The translations under genes and the position numbers were made by a program. A stretch of 64,000 bases of DNA. Source: Orbilia blumenaviensis. Taxonomy: Eukaryota > Ascomycota > Orbiliomycetes > Orbiliales > Orbiliaceae. Positions within the stretch are counted from its first letter, which is position 1. The number at the start of each line of letters is the position of its first letter. The notes beneath the pieces were generated by a model. The model searched no databases. It worked only from the letters and a program-made list of their open reading frames with translations, and was not told the DNA's origin. Below, piece by piece: positions 48,941 to 61,299 of this stretch. The stretch is taken from assembly GCA_036872755.1 (NCBI GenBank), contig JAVHNS010000010.1, positions 496,001-560,000 of the forward strand, read 5' to 3'.

Positions 48941-50925
48941 ATGTCCCGCTGTCCTCGTCGTCGTTGTGGCTCTGGTTTAGCTACCTCTCCTTCAACTTCT
49001 GATTCTGCTCCTACTTCTTGCCCGCATGTGCAGTCGGAATCTATACCTCTTTCCACTACTACTATAGCCCCTTCTTCTTCTGCTGCCACTACTACAGATA
49101 ATACCGCCGCAATGACAGCGCCAGAATACCCATCCTCAACCGTTCCATCCTCCCTTCTCCCGGCCCCAACCACTACCGTTCCCACCGCCATTGCAAATAT
49201 CTACACGCCCCCCCTCCTAACCTCCACCCCTTCCGTGGGCCATCACCACCTAATAATTGGCAGTAACGCCCTCGCCTCCGCACGCTGTACTCGCTCGTTA
49301 TCAGTCGGCGCCCACCCCACGTTCATATTTCCCGAACCACTTGATTCAGTACACCCTGGTGTTAGGGGGTATATTGAAGCCGCCGGTAACGTTGGGTTTT
49401 TGAATAGAAAGTTTGAGGTTGAGGATTTAGAACGACTTGGGAGGGAGGATGTTGGGGGGTTCGTTGATGCTGTTTTTGTTACGTTGGAGGTTGCGGGGGG
49501 TGAAGGTATTTTCACCACTACTACTACTCTCTAAAACTTTCTCACGAGACTAACTTACGTTTTTTGTCTACCCCAGCGGCGACGATATCGAAAACTTGCG
49601 CCCGCCTGCGCATCCCTGTCAATGTAGCGGATTCAGCTGCGCTAAGCACATTCACGCTGCTATCAACCTACGCAGACGGCCCACTACAAATCGGTATCAC
49701 GACGTCCGGGATGGGCTGCAAACTTGCCAGTAGGCTGCGGCGCACCATTGCGGCCGCTTTGCCAGTTGGTATTGGTAATGCTTGTCAGCGGCTGGGGGGG
49801 CTGAGAAGGAGAGTTATTGATGAGGATTTTAAGAAGCTCAATTCTTCTAGTTTACCTTCGATTCCGTCTGGTGGGGCTGGTACCGGGGAAGGGGAAGAGG
49901 AAGAGGAAGACGATAGCACAGACCAGAAACATAGTTTTAATGCGTTGGTGCAGCCCGAAGACGCAGAGAGTCAGAAGTCGAGACGGATGAGGTGGTTATC
50001 ACAGATATGTGAATACTGGCCGCTTCAGAAGTTGGTAGATCTGACAGATGAGGATGTTGAGGAGTTGTTCGGACAATACTCTTCCTCTTCCCCCCCACTC
50101 AATCTCGCTCCCAATCCAGAAGAACAAGAAGGAGAAGGAGAAGACGGGGAGAAAAAGAAGAAAAGGGGGACAATCTCCCTCGTCGGCTCCGGACCGGGTA
50201 ACCCTGACCTTTTAACAAAATCCTCCCACGAAGCCCTCCTCACCGCCGACTTAATCCTCGCCGACAAACTTGTGCCCTCCCAAGTCCTTGCTCTGATCCC
50301 CCGCCGCACCACCGTCTTCATCGCCCGAAAATTCCCGGGCAACGCCGACGCCGCACAAGCTGAGTTACTAGAACGTGGTTTAGAAGCCATAAACTCTGGC
50401 CTTAACGTCGTGAGATTAAAACAGGGAGATCCGTATATTTACGGCAGGGGGGCAGAGGAGTATGAATGGTTTAGAGAAAAGGGGGTCAAGGTTAATGTAT
50501 TACCGGGGATAACTAGTGCGTTATCAGCGCCGCTTTATGCTTGTATTCCAGCTACGCATAGAGCTGTGGCGGACCAGATTTTGATATGCACTGGCACTGG
50601 GAGGAAAGGGGTTGCGCCTGATCCTCCGGCTTATATAAAATCCCAGACGACGGTTTTCTTGATGGCATGTCATAGGTTGAAAGATTTGGTTGAGGGGCTT
50701 GTGAAGACTAGGGGATGGCCAGGGGAGGTGCCGTGTGCGGTTGTGGAGAGGGCGAGTTGTAGCGATCAGAGGGTGGTCAGGAGTACGTTGCAGCATGTGG
50801 TGGCTGCGGTGGAGGAGGTGGGGAGTAGACCCCCCGGGTTGTTTGTGGTTGGGTGGGCGTGTGAGGTGCTGAAGAAGCCTGGGAAGGAGGGGGGCAAGTG
50901 GAGCGTTGAGGAAGGGTTGGAGTGA
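48941..50925 (+). CDS. MET1: Siroheme synthase: uroporphyrinogen-III C-methyltransferase with N-terminal CysG-type domain
   Basis: Exons 48941-49505 and 49577-50925 (71-bp intron, phase 1) give 637 residues. Residues 1 to about 80 are Ser/Thr/Ala/Pro low complexity. Residues about 95-260 look like the CysG/Met8 NAD-binding part: HHLIIGSNALASARCTRSLSVGA, then A|ATISKTCARLRIPVNVAD and GPLQIGITTSGMGCKLASRLR. Acidic inserts (GEGEEEEEDDSTD, EEQEGEGEDGEKKKK) separate it from the methyltransferase. Residues 389 onward show the SUMT motifs SLVGSGPGNPDLLT, ADLILADKLV, VVRLKQGDPYIYGRGAEE and VLPGITSALSAPL. The enzyme dimethylates uroporphyrinogen III with SAM on the way to siroheme, the sulfite and nitrite reductase cofactor. 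Whether the N-terminal part still oxidises precorrin-2 is unclear, because the GxGxxA loop is altered to GSNALA. Convergent with deoC. Confidence 0.93.
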
Positions 50926-51358
50926 TATATATATCCATATACTTACTTACTTGTATCTGTCTGCTATATTGGGATATAGAGGAGTTATTGGGTTAGTTTG
51001 GGTATCGGCATGATCAAATTGGCGTTCTTCTTGTCTTCAATTTCTATTGTATTCAATTATTCTTATTTATTTTTTGTCCAAGAAGTGTAATAATCCGTGC
51101 CGTATTCTCTTTATTTTTCCTCTCTATAACTAGAGCATGAGACAAACAAGGCAGTAAATGCTAATATGTACAAGTCTTTTTGCGTATTCAAAAGGGACTG
51201 CTTTTGGGGTGATTGGTAATTAGACTCCTAGTGTGTAGTCTTTTGTACACTTTCATTCTTTTTGGGGGGGTTGTTAGTTATGAAATTTATAACGCCTTTT
51301 GGAGAAGAGAGTCCTGCACAGTACCAAATACTCAATGTAATAGGTAGGAATATGGAAG
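50926..51358. other. 3' region between convergent MET1 and deoC genes
   Basis: 433 bp, AT-rich with T runs; it starts with ATATATATCC directly after the MET1 stop. It likely contains both 3' UTRs. No gene is visible. Confidence 0.5.
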
Positions 51359-52716
51359 TTAATATGCTCCCTCACCGCTGCCCTCCTTCTTTGCTTCCTC
51401 GCCAGCAACAGTCATAATAGCAACGCCATTCGAAGTTCCAATCCTGCTAGCACCAGCCTTAATCACAGCAACCGCCTGTTCAAAATTCCTAACTCCCCCA
51501 GAAGCCTTAACCTTAACCCCGTCTTTATACGCCACCGCCAATCTCATCAACCTAACATCCTCAACAGTAGCCCCACCACCATTAAACCCGGTCGAAGTCT
51601 TAACCCAATTAGCCCCCGCCTCAGCCGCAAGATAGCAAGCTGCAATCTTCGCCTCCTGCGTCTTAAGCAGCGAAGTCTCGATGATAACTTTTACAGGGAT
51701 ACCCTTAGCAGCACGAACAACTGAGAAGATGTCGTTATGGATGTACGAGTAGTCCTTTTGGAGGAGGTGGCCGATTGAGATCACCATGTCTATTTCTTTG
51801 GCGCCGTCGAGGATCGAGAGGGAGGCTTCGTAGCATTTTGAGGAGGTGGATGTTGCGCCTAGTGGGAAACCTATGACGGAGCAGGGGATTGTGGTGGTTG
51901 AATTGAGGGTTGTGAGGGTTGCAGCGACGAAACGGACGTGTGCGGGGTTGATGCAGCAGCTCTGTTTATTTTTTATATATAATTCGTTAGTAATGTTCTT
52001 CTTCTTTTATCAATTGATGGATTGAGCAGGCTGGTAGTCATAAAATGTGAATGAAATACCTTGAATTTATGCTGAACAGCCTCCTCACAAAGCGTCTTGA
52101 TCTGATCCTCAGTAGCCTCCGGCTTCAACAGTGTATGATCAATCGTCTGCGCCAGCTGCACAGTTGGCTTGGTCAAATCTTCAACAACCGCTGAAGGACT
52201 ATATGTATCCTCATCGACCTTTTGTAACTCCTCCAAGATTTTTGAAATATGAGCGTCGACTAATGGGGTGAGTTCCTCATTTGTGCGTTCTACGGTTGCG
52301 GCGGACTGCATGCTGACGTCTTCGGGCCCTGAAACTAGGAAGTCGTTTTCTTCTTCTGAATATTGGTGATAGAAGATGGGGGCTATGGGAGGGGTGGACG
52401 GAGGGGCTGTGGAAGGAGTGAGTGAGAGTGGGGGTTCGTTGGGCTGTTTTGAGTGGTTTTGATATTTGAGACGGCCACGGCGTGGGGCTCTTGTTTCGGT
52501 GGTAAACGTTTTAATAGGCCTTGGTTTTCGCCCGTTACGCCGAGATTGAGGTTGAGATTCTGATTGTGATTGGGATTGTGATTCGGATTGGGATTGTGAT
52601 TCGACTTGAGAAGAGTTATCTCCGTCGGAGTTTTTGTTGTTGCTGTTGTTGTCGTTGTTGGACAATGCCGACGGGTTTTTGCGGTTTTTGCGTTTGATTT
52701 TTCTTTGGGCGGGCAT
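51359..52716 (-). CDS. deoC: Deoxyribose-phosphate aldolase with long disordered N-terminal extension
   Basis: Exons 52716-52060 and 51961-51359 on the minus strand (98-bp intron, phase 0) give 419 residues. The DeoC TIM barrel starts near residue 185 with LAQTIDHTLLKPEATEDQI. It continues SCCINPAHVRFVAATL, CSVIGFPLGATSTSSK and AKEIDMVISIGHLLQ. The Schiff-base lysine is in GANWVKTSTGFNGGGAT (K340), and the second conserved lysine is in VKASGGVRN (K371). The enzyme splits 2-deoxyribose-5-phosphate to glyceraldehyde-3-phosphate and acetaldehyde in nucleoside salvage. The first about 180 residues are not part of the usual enzyme (about 220-260 residues). They hold a basic start (RKIKRKNRKN), poly-Asn, a QSQSESQSQSQSESQPQS run, and Pro/Ser stretches. 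The basic start could be a nuclear or nucleolar signal. An internal ATG at M134 (MQSAATVERT) would give a near-normal enzyme. Confidence 0.93.
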
Positions 52717-54463
52717 CTAATTAACTATCAATGCTGCTGCCGCTGTGGCTGCATGTGAAGGATGAATATGCAGGGATGTTTGTTCGGTTAGATCTGATCA
52801 GATCGGATCTGGATGATGTCGAATCAATAAAAGCAATCGCGCAACGTCAGTTAGCAATGCGGTGATGAAGCTGGACATTGGAGATGGAAGTAGTGATGGT
52901 GGAGCCAGGAGCGCGATGAGGTTGGATGCAGGTAGTTTTGAAGACGGTGGTTGTGGTTGTGGTTGTGATTGTAGTTGAAGGTATCTTCACTACGGCGACC
53001 GTCAGGTATCACGAAAATTCCACAAAACCAACGCCGCATCACCCAATTCTACTCCATTTTAGCTCCTTTTAGGCTCAATCGAACCCGCATAGACCAGCGC
53101 ACATTTTAAGACACTTTTCATCGAAATCGAAGATGCTGACTTTGGCTCCGGATCCTTAGTTTTGCACCCCAAAATGGTCACGGGACTTTGTCTATAGCTA
53201 CCTGGGTACCTACTATATCGCGGCCCAACCGAGCTTGGATGAAGTTGCATGCAGGAGCTGTATGTGTAACATAGTTACCTCCTATGTTTCCACGTTCCCA
53301 GCACCCTCATAGACTGCTATGCTATCACCACACTACTAGCAGCGCTCTTTGATTATATGGTTATTTTACCCATAGAAATAGTCTGTCAGTATAGGACACG
53401 GTAGATACTGGCAGGTATTTTATATAGTAGATGAGGTTATACACCTACATTATACTATGGTATCTACCAGGTACCTCTTGGCTTACCTATTTAGCGTCGT
53501 TGTCATCTTCTAAACAAACCAGAGATAGAAAGCTCCCCGTTAAAACAAAATATTTGTACGGCAGGCAAGGGAGTGATACACACCCAGGAGTTTAAACTTT
53601 CTCATCCAGGCCTACCATAACTAGCAGATACATGATAGTGCCGCATCGTCGGTCCCAATGATTAAATGGAGGGGTGCCGCACCGAGGCTGTCAAACAAAT
53701 GCCAAGACTAACATGAATCTTGTGTTTTGCGGCAGGGCAAGCCCACGCCATGACGACAGGGGTAACAGAAGCAGGACGGTAACTAGGCGACACTAAGCCG
53801 GATCGATCAAACACAAAGCAGCTCAGCTTATGGTCGGTTGATGAGTGGTCAAGCTCCTTCTCCGTCGTCTTCCCCTGGTCACCAACGCAAACAGATCTGA
53901 TTTCCACTTAGAAGTAGGTAGGTATTATCAGATACGAGTAAATAATATGTTAACTAAAACATCTATAAATAAACCTCACACAAACACACGCACACGCACA
54001 CGGCAGACAGGTTACTGCCTCTGTCGCTCAGGCACCCGGGGGATTATCATATTGTTTTTTTGATTGTTTTTTTTTTTTTCCTATTGTCGCCGTTAACGAC
54101 TGTCTTTCCGATCCCGTATCCTGGAGAAAGAGCCTCGCCCTCGATTGCTGGGGGCAATAAACAAAGCAAAGCACATTCCAAATCTTCATTCAGCCCTGTT
54201 TCTTCCCTTCCACTCCCTCTTCCCTCCTCCTCTTCTTCTTCTCAACCTCATCACACATCACACATCACCACCACCTTCCTATTTAACAACATCATATCCC
54301 TCCCCACTTCCAACCTCCAACAATCATCGATTTGATCATCCACTAGCCTACCAAATATCCGGTACTTAGACATACAACAACAAAAAAAATCAATAATAAA
54401 TTGGAGGCTTTATCAGCCATAACAATATTGTAGGGCGAGGCTACGTCATATATCTAAAAAATC
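52717..54463. other. Intergenic region, divergent promoters of deoC and the MARVEL gene
   Basis: A (GTGGTT)-type imperfect repeat lies at about 52,948-52,978. TACCTA-type motifs occur near 53,208 and 53,470. ACACACGCACACGCACACGG is near 53,985. C/T-rich sequence and ACAACAACAAAAAAAATC precede the MARVEL ATG. No domain is seen in the short open frames. Confidence 0.45.
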
Positions 54464-55433
54464 ATGGGCTTCTCACCCATCCTCGGCATCCGCATCGCCG
54501 CCGGTGTCCTATCCATCATCATCCTCGGTGTCGATGCATATGCTATCTCTGCCTTCAACAACACCCGCAGCGGTAGCTCGCCGTCTTCTATGAACTTCGT
54601 TATCTTTTGTGTTCGTCCCCCCTTTCCGCCATTTTGCCACCCCTTCTATTGTTATCGAATTTATACGGATATGAATTGATATGCTGACTTATATATGTAT
54701 TTTTATATGCGTACAGGTAATCTGGACCTGGCTCTCCCTCGCCTACATCCTCATCACCCCGCGCTTCCTCCCCCGCCTCCACGACAAATGGATACTCCTC
54801 GCCGTCGAAGCTCTCGCCACCCTCTTCTGGTTCTCCGGCTTCGTCGCCGTAGCCGCATACGTCGGCGACCACAGCATAACTTGTCCTGAATCCGTCTGCG
54901 GCTCCATAAAAGCAACCATAGCATTCAGCTGCTTCGAATGGCTCGCCTGGGTGGCTTCGCTGGTGCTTGTCTGCCTTTCGATCTTCAAGGGAAGGAGTAT
55001 GATGGGTGCCGTTCCTATGATGGAGGCTCAACATAAGCCTTTGACGGGAGTTGGTGTTGATAGTACTTATATGGGTGGTGGTGGTATCGGAGGAGGTTAT
55101 GCTTCCAGCATCGGCCCACAGCCTATGGGTTTCAACCCTTCGGAAACACCGGCACCGTACGGAGGACCTGCTGTTAGTCCTGCGCCTTATGATCCGCACC
55201 TGCAGCCGGCGCATTTACAGGCGCAGAATACTGGCGTGAGCACAGTTAGCGCTTTGAGCTCGGGTCCGTACAGCGCAGCTTACCAGAACGCGCAGATTAC
55301 GGGGGATAACAGCGGGAATAATAATGGACATGGACAGGCTGGGCCTTATGATCCGCATTATTCGCAGCATGGAGACTATAGTGCAGCTGCAGAGATGCCT
55401 GCGGGGTATAGCGGGCAGGCCAGGTTTTCGTAA
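54464..55433 (+). CDS. MARVEL-type four-helix membrane protein with Pro/Gly/Tyr-rich tail
   Basis: Exons 54464-54610 and 54717-55433 (phase 0; donor TGT|GTTCGT, acceptor TACAG) give 287 residues. Four hydrophobic segments: residues about 7-30 (LGIRIAAGVLSIIILGVDAY), 45-64 (FVIFC|VIWTWLSLAYILI), 74-99 (WILLAVEALATLFWFSGFVAVAAYV) and 112-139 (ATIAFSCFEWLAWVASLVLVCLSIF). A short loop with Cys (SITCPESVCGS) sits between TM3 and TM4, as in fungal MARVEL proteins. After TM4 the cytosolic tail of about 150 residues is rich in G, P, Y, S, Q and A (PAPYGGPAVSPAPYDPH). Members of this superfamily organise membrane domains; Nce102 in yeast eisosomes is one. I cannot assign an orthologue. The donor GTTCGT is weak; GTGTTC two bases earlier would break the frame. 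Confidence 0.82.
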
Positions 55434-58164
55434 AAAAAAAAAAAAAAAAAATCGTAGTATGAGAGTAGCGTAGGGGAGTCCTATGTTTCTCTGCTCCTCT
55501 TCATTTTTTCTATGAGAGGGGGTCAGTAGCAGTAGCGGATAATATGTATTGGGATCAGTGTTTTGAAGAGGTGGGGTTGGGGTTTTACACATCCATACAC
55601 ACTACATCTGCATGGAGCGGCTATTAGCTATTCCTCCTTTTTTATTTCTTTTTCTTGGTTTCTGTATGGCTATTGCTTGTCTTTGAGCATGGTGCATACT
55701 GGGTTTCTTTTCTTCTATGATTCAGTTCTTACAGTGCTCTGGAGTGACATTTTTTTGATCGCCCTTTTTTCCCTTTTTTCTTGGAGTGGTTTCGATTTGA
55801 TTGGGGTTTTTGAAGAATAGTGAGGGGTTATGCATCAATGGATAATGTATATAACGACTTTTGTCTTCTTTCTTTGTTCTTCTTACTTTTTTTTGAAGAA
55901 TATATGCTGCTACGGTGTCTTCCTTTTTTCCCCTTATATGATCTATATGAACGGGTTTATAGGTGCCTCAAAATACCACAAAGTATTGAGCTAGATGAGA
56001 GATAATCGATGGAAGTAATCAAAGTGGGTTTTGTCGATATCTCAACCAAAACTTCCAGCTTATGTCTTAGGATTTTGTTAAGGACCCCAAATATATTCCT
56101 GGATCACCTTTCTCTACTACAGGGAAGCACCTTTGGAAGTGTTCACATCTGACTTATCCTGAAAATCTGTATCCCAATCGATCGTCTAATTAGCATCGAG
56201 GCCCTCGATATCTGCACTATGTAGACATAGTGTAGTGCATATAGAATCTAAGCCACCTGGAAGAATGAAACAAGAAAGGAAGAAATGGAAGAAACACCCA
56301 TAATACTCCAGACAGATCCCCAAAAACTGCCATCGGACTCACCTTCCTCTATCCTTTTTTTTTCCCCTAATGTCCGTGCTCGTATACAACCGACATATAT
56401 GCGTAGCTAGAAGGCACATGTTGCCAAAAAAATACAACAATGCAACATGCAATAACAGGGCCATATAGGGAGGTACATTACATATACATATACCTACACA
56501 TTTGGGTTTTGTGTTTGCAGTAGTATTACATGTCAACATGTCCTGTGGTAGGTGCTTGTGATCACTCTAGAAGAGGGAGGGGGAGGGGAGGGGGAGATGT
56601 GATATAGACTTGCAGCGTGCAGTTTGCAGGAGTATACGGGGTTGGTTCTATATATACGGATCTGTATTTTAGGAGAGTTTTGGGGGGTTCCGATTGTGTA
56701 AGAAGTGTCAGTGTGGGTACTACTACTGCTACTACTACTACTACTATGGATACGTATATTACGGGCCGGGCCTTGTCAGCCGGTTGGCTTTCGAGGCGGG
56801 GGGTGTAATTTTGATATTAGGTGCTCTCGTCGGAACCGTGGCATGTGGAGTCATGAAGTTGATCGGATAAATTTCTTTCTTTATTTTTTTGTAGCTTTGT
56901 TTTTTTTTTCTTGATATAAAAAAAAATGATTGTAAGCAATCAGAAGGTATCAACGATAGACCAAAAAAAAAATCCGCTAAAATAATTTGACAGAGAGCCG
57001 CCCATGCCGAAGAATAAAATGTATCGAAACGGAAATAGAAATACTATTAAAAAAAAAAAAAGGAAAAAGATCGAGAGGAAAGCGTCGATTCGAAGGAGCT
57101 CAAGTGGTGGAAGGAGAAGAATAAGACAAGAAATGCAAGAAATGCATAAGAGTCGTATGAGTGGGTCTTTCGAATTCGATTGTGATTTCAAAACAGATAG
57201 AGTGCCAGAAAAAAATCAGATAACCACCATGCAGGAGCAGAATAAGAAGAAGGTATTCATTTGGTAGAATTTCGTCATGCGTAAAAAAGATAAAAAAAAA
57301 AACCAATAAAATAAAATAAGCGTTTCTTTGATTTCGTAGCGTCATGTTCCTCCCCACTTCCTAGATCCTTCCCCTCCAATTTTCCAATTTCCTCCCAACT
57401 TCCTTGGTCGTCAATTCCTTCGGTTTTGGTGATGCTGAAGCCTTTCCCTTTCCCCTCCCTTTTTTTTTTTTTTTTTTTTTTTTTTGGTATTTTGATAAAG
57501 TAGATAAATAATAGCTTCCCACCCCCCTCTAGCGATTCGAAAGAAATAGAGGACAAAAAAATGTTGAATTTCGAGATTTTGAAGCAGAAGAAAAATGTTG
57601 ACCTGGAGAAAAGATAACACCAAGCTCTGCAAAAAAGTGAAAAAAAGATCGTGAGCCAGAAATCGATTTGTGACCGCAAAACCAAATTTTTCATAGGTTC
57701 CATATCGCTTGAAAACTTCGATCGAGAAAAAAAAAGTCGCCGATAAAGTCGTCATAAAAAAAAAAAGAAATGAGCTGTCGTAAATAAATAAAAATAAAAT
57801 AGTAGTAAAAAAATCAAAGAGGTATCAAGAGCTGATTTGAGAAGAGAATAATATTGTACATTATTTTTTCGCTAGATTTGGGGGATATCATAAAAAAAGA
57901 CGAAAGATAAAAATATCATAAAAAGAGTAGTAATATCGTCAATGGTCGTGAAATGATCGGTGAAAAGTAGAAACTTTCAGAGGCGTTGAAGACGTTAAGG
58001 ACGTTAAAATAATTAAAAACGGCGCTCAAATAACTTTCAGTGAGGGCGTAAAATAAAAAGGTATCATGGTGGAGTGTTGGATTTCAGATTGAAAGTTGTC
58101 GTTTAATATGGTTTGCGGCCAATAACAAAGCATCTGCCAAAAAGTTAGCCGAACCGTCATTTTT
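55434..58164. other. Intergenic region, 3' side of two convergent genes, A/T-tract rich
   Basis: An A-tract of about 20 bases lies right after the MARVEL stop (55434-55451). A (CTA)n/(CTG)-like run, TACTACTACTGCTACTACTACTAC, lies near 56,720-56,745. A 26-T tract lies at 57460-57485. From about 57,600 to 58,060 the plus strand is strongly A-rich, with many AAAAATA and GTAAATAAATA pieces. Open frames here encode low-complexity F/L/K sequences and are rejected. Confidence 0.5.
57460..57485 (+). repeat. Poly-T tract (26 T)
   Basis: Twenty-six uninterrupted T bases after CCCCTCCC. A homopolymer of this size is prone to length errors in sequencing. Confidence 0.9.
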
Positions 58165-59333
58165 TTATAGCCAATTGATGTTGAAGACATACGTAGGAGT
58201 AGTCTGCTGCACTTCTCCAGCCTTTTCTTCTGCCGGCTGGCTGGCCGACGGCATCGAAAGTGTCAAAATACTGCAGCAGACAAGTCTCAAGTAGCTGCCC
58301 CACTCCTTGAGTCTCTTCCAGGTCGTCATTGATGGCTGCCAAGTCTTTTCTTCAACATCGACAAAGCCAGCATCGAGGAGGTGTTGTTTTATGCGTAGGG
58401 CAACGGTGGGTGTTCTTGACGAAGCGAGAATGCTGCCGCCACCGAAGAAGGTGGAAGGATAGGTCGAGCCGGTGCAGTTGAGTTTTCCAGGTGGGAGAGT
58501 TGAACGGGAGTTACGGGAGTTATCGAGGACTTCTACCCAGCCGCCTGGTTTTGCAGACCTATACATTCAATCCAATGGTTATTACACTATTTTTTAAAAC
58601 TTTATTTCCTCTGAAATTCGAAGAAGAAAAGAAAGATAAATTTAATTGAAGAGAACAAGTGTATGTACCTGAAAGCCTCGACAAACATTTGCTTCTCGTC
58701 CTGGCTGCCGTCATCTTGGTAGCGGATATGGATGAAGTCGAAAAGGTCTCCGGATTGTTTTGTGTGGGAGAGGCATAGGTTCACGTTCTCGGTTATGGCT
58801 GGGCTGGAATGGACACGAGTGATAGGTTAGCCCCAATTAATCGTGCATCATGTATGATACTGCAGAGCCAAAGCAGGGAAAAAAAGGATGGGTATGCATA
58901 CTCATTGACAGTAGGTGTCGATGCCTTGCGAGTACCAATGTCTACTGTGACTGATTTTCTGGTTTTGGAGAGTGTATGGTTAGCCTTGGGTGTGGTACAC
59001 GGTGGGTAAAAGTAACCATGGGAAAGGTAATGACCTACTCTGTGGTTACACCTATCGAGCACACGCGCGATTCTGTGGTTCTACCGTCCAAGATAGACTA
59101 GAAAGAGCAGAAAAAAAGAAGATGTCAGAAAATAAAATAAAATCATATGATGCGAGAGGGCTGTTTTTATTGTTTCATTTCATTTTAACTAGCTTCATAT
59201 CATCTCATATACGGAATACGAGGAAGCCATGTATATATAGGTATTGTTCGAGTCGAATTAGACAACTCACCTCGCAGTCTTTACCAAGGACAGCGGCAGC
59301 TTTCTCTTCGATGTTGACTTGTGAAGAAACCAT
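58165..59333 (-). CDS. Shortened LaeA-like SAM-methyltransferase relative, probably inactive
   Basis: Four exons on the minus strand: 59333-59271, 58984-58902, 58803-58669 and 58558-58165. The chain stays in frame for 224 residues. It keeps hallmarks of fungal LaeA-like methyltransferases: NHTLSKTRKSVTVDIGT at the motif I position, LFDFIHIRYQDDGSQDE, MFVEAFRSAKPGGWVEVLD, and HLLDAGFVDVEEKTWQPSMT.WKRLKEWGSYL. What is missing is telling. Motif I should read like LDIGTGTGIW but reads VDIGTRKASTP, without the glycine loop, and the about 40 residues to FDFIH are shortened. SAM binding is therefore doubtful. It could be a decaying gene, a regulatory pseudoenzyme, or a mis-assembled model; the acceptor before exon 2 (CCCAAG) is weak. 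Confidence 0.62.
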
Positions 59334-60328
59334 TGCTAGCTTAGCTTCTAGAATTCTGTCTTTGTCTGTCGGTCTGTCTAACGGTGACTATCGGAGAAAT
59401 TATAAACCGGAAAGCAGGCCAGTCGGGAGATTTCTTAGAAAATAAAATAATAAAATAAAATAAAGTGATAAACGGCGGGGGAAATATCGACAATGGCAGG
59501 TGTATTAAGTAATAGCGGTAGAAATAGCAGCAGGCCGGTAGATGGGAGCAATGAGAAGAGCAGAGGTTGAGATGCGAAGAGGAATAGCCATTGTGGTTCT
59601 GGGGACCGGAGGGTTGTGAACGATATTATATCAGTGCCAGCTCATCAGGTGTGTGAATGGTGGAGGTGTGTCTCGAATGCTGTCCGGCGTGTTCCTGCTA
59701 AACTGCTTCCAATGCAGAAAATGACTGACTGAACTGGAACTGGAACTGGCTGACTGGTGTGGGTGCCCAGTCATGTAGTTAATTAAGTTACCTCTCTGGT
59801 TTCTTTTTCTTTTCCCTCTTTCTAGTATATTAGGACCTCCGGTACCTTATTTTATCTTATTTTATCTCATCTATTTTATCGTTCTGTTAAGTTCTGTTTG
59901 GTTCTCAATAGAAGCTCATGATTAGGTTATTAGGCATGTCGAATTATAAGGGGAGCTCCGAATATAATTGGGATGGATGGCTAACCCTCCAAGCAATTGC
60001 AGCTCCCAGACCTGCTACACCTTACATCTTCCCCTTCACAAAGGCTGGTCGATTAAATTCTCCGGCCACACGAATCCGAGAAAAATATAACAATGCAATT
60101 GGGCACCCCCATATTCATCCATCCATCGCCTCGATTCGACTCGATTCATAAAAAATATACTTACTTATTAATGAAGCAGCCGTTACAAGTTAGCCGGAAA
60201 ACGTGACAAGTCAGAGCTGGCCTGTCCTGGCCTGGTCTAGTTTTTCTCTTTTTCCCACTGCCGGAACCACTTACATTACAAGGCGAAACCCAAAGAGCCT
60301 AGACCAATATATTTAAAAAAAGACACAG

Positions 60329-60329
<1 letters not shown>

Positions 60330-60359
<30 letters not shown>
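60330..60359 (+). repeat. (CA)n microsatellite
   Basis: Fifteen CA units followed by AAATTTATTAAG; intergenic. Confidence 0.92.
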
Positions 60360-60361
<2 letters not shown>

Positions 60362-61299
60362 TTTATTAAGTTGCACCCGAGCCAGTGTTTGAAACTTAGA
60401 TGCCGACGGGATGGGATATATCAGAAATTGAATAACGTCTTTTTTCTCTCCCTCTTTATGTTAGTGGTAATTTTGATCACGTATTGCAATTTGCAATTAG
60501 GTAAGTAGCCAAGGTACTTCCGAGGCTTTACTATCCAATTGAAGACTCCCCAGCTAGGCTATAGTTGGAGAAGGAGAGAAGAAGAAAAATCGATCGATTA
60601 GATCGATCACATATTGGCGTTTGCATGGGAGAGAGATATACCAGTATACCAGTTTCCTCAATCAATCAATTGACATCTCATGCATATACCCAGCCCAACC
60701 GGCAAGGTCCATACACGAGGGAGATATCGGATATGCTCAAAATGCGAGCGAGTGAATGGCGCATAACTCTCAAAAGGACCGAGGAGAAAAAGATAAAAAT
60801 AATTGGAAATAAAATAAAATAAGAAGTAAAAAATATGATATGCCCTGGCCCATGAAGAAGCAGCTGTGTCGTAACATTGTAATACCTAGGACCTTTTCTT
60901 TCTTCTGAAAATTCTTTTTCTCAGCTGTCAACAGAAATTTGTGATTGAGGCAAAAACAAATAGGAAGAAGCATTTACTTGCAGGAAGTAACCTGCGCGGC
61001 GTGCCCTTGCTTTTTCGTTTTACTCGAGAAGGAGACGATGATACATATGTAGGTATCTGCGACGGTTGCGAGCATGTCACGGACTATCGCGAGATAATGG
61101 GCGGATGGAAGCCTGCATGACTTTCCTTCCATCCCTCACCCGCCCGGGGTACTATCGAGAGCGATCAATTGCGATTGGGTAGCTTTTCCAGCGCTCCGAC
61201 GAACTACATCACGCAAATTCCGAACCTCCAATAAATAATACTATTCGGCCCGAAATAACATATTTCTTCAAAATCCACACGTCTTCAAATTGCAGAGCC

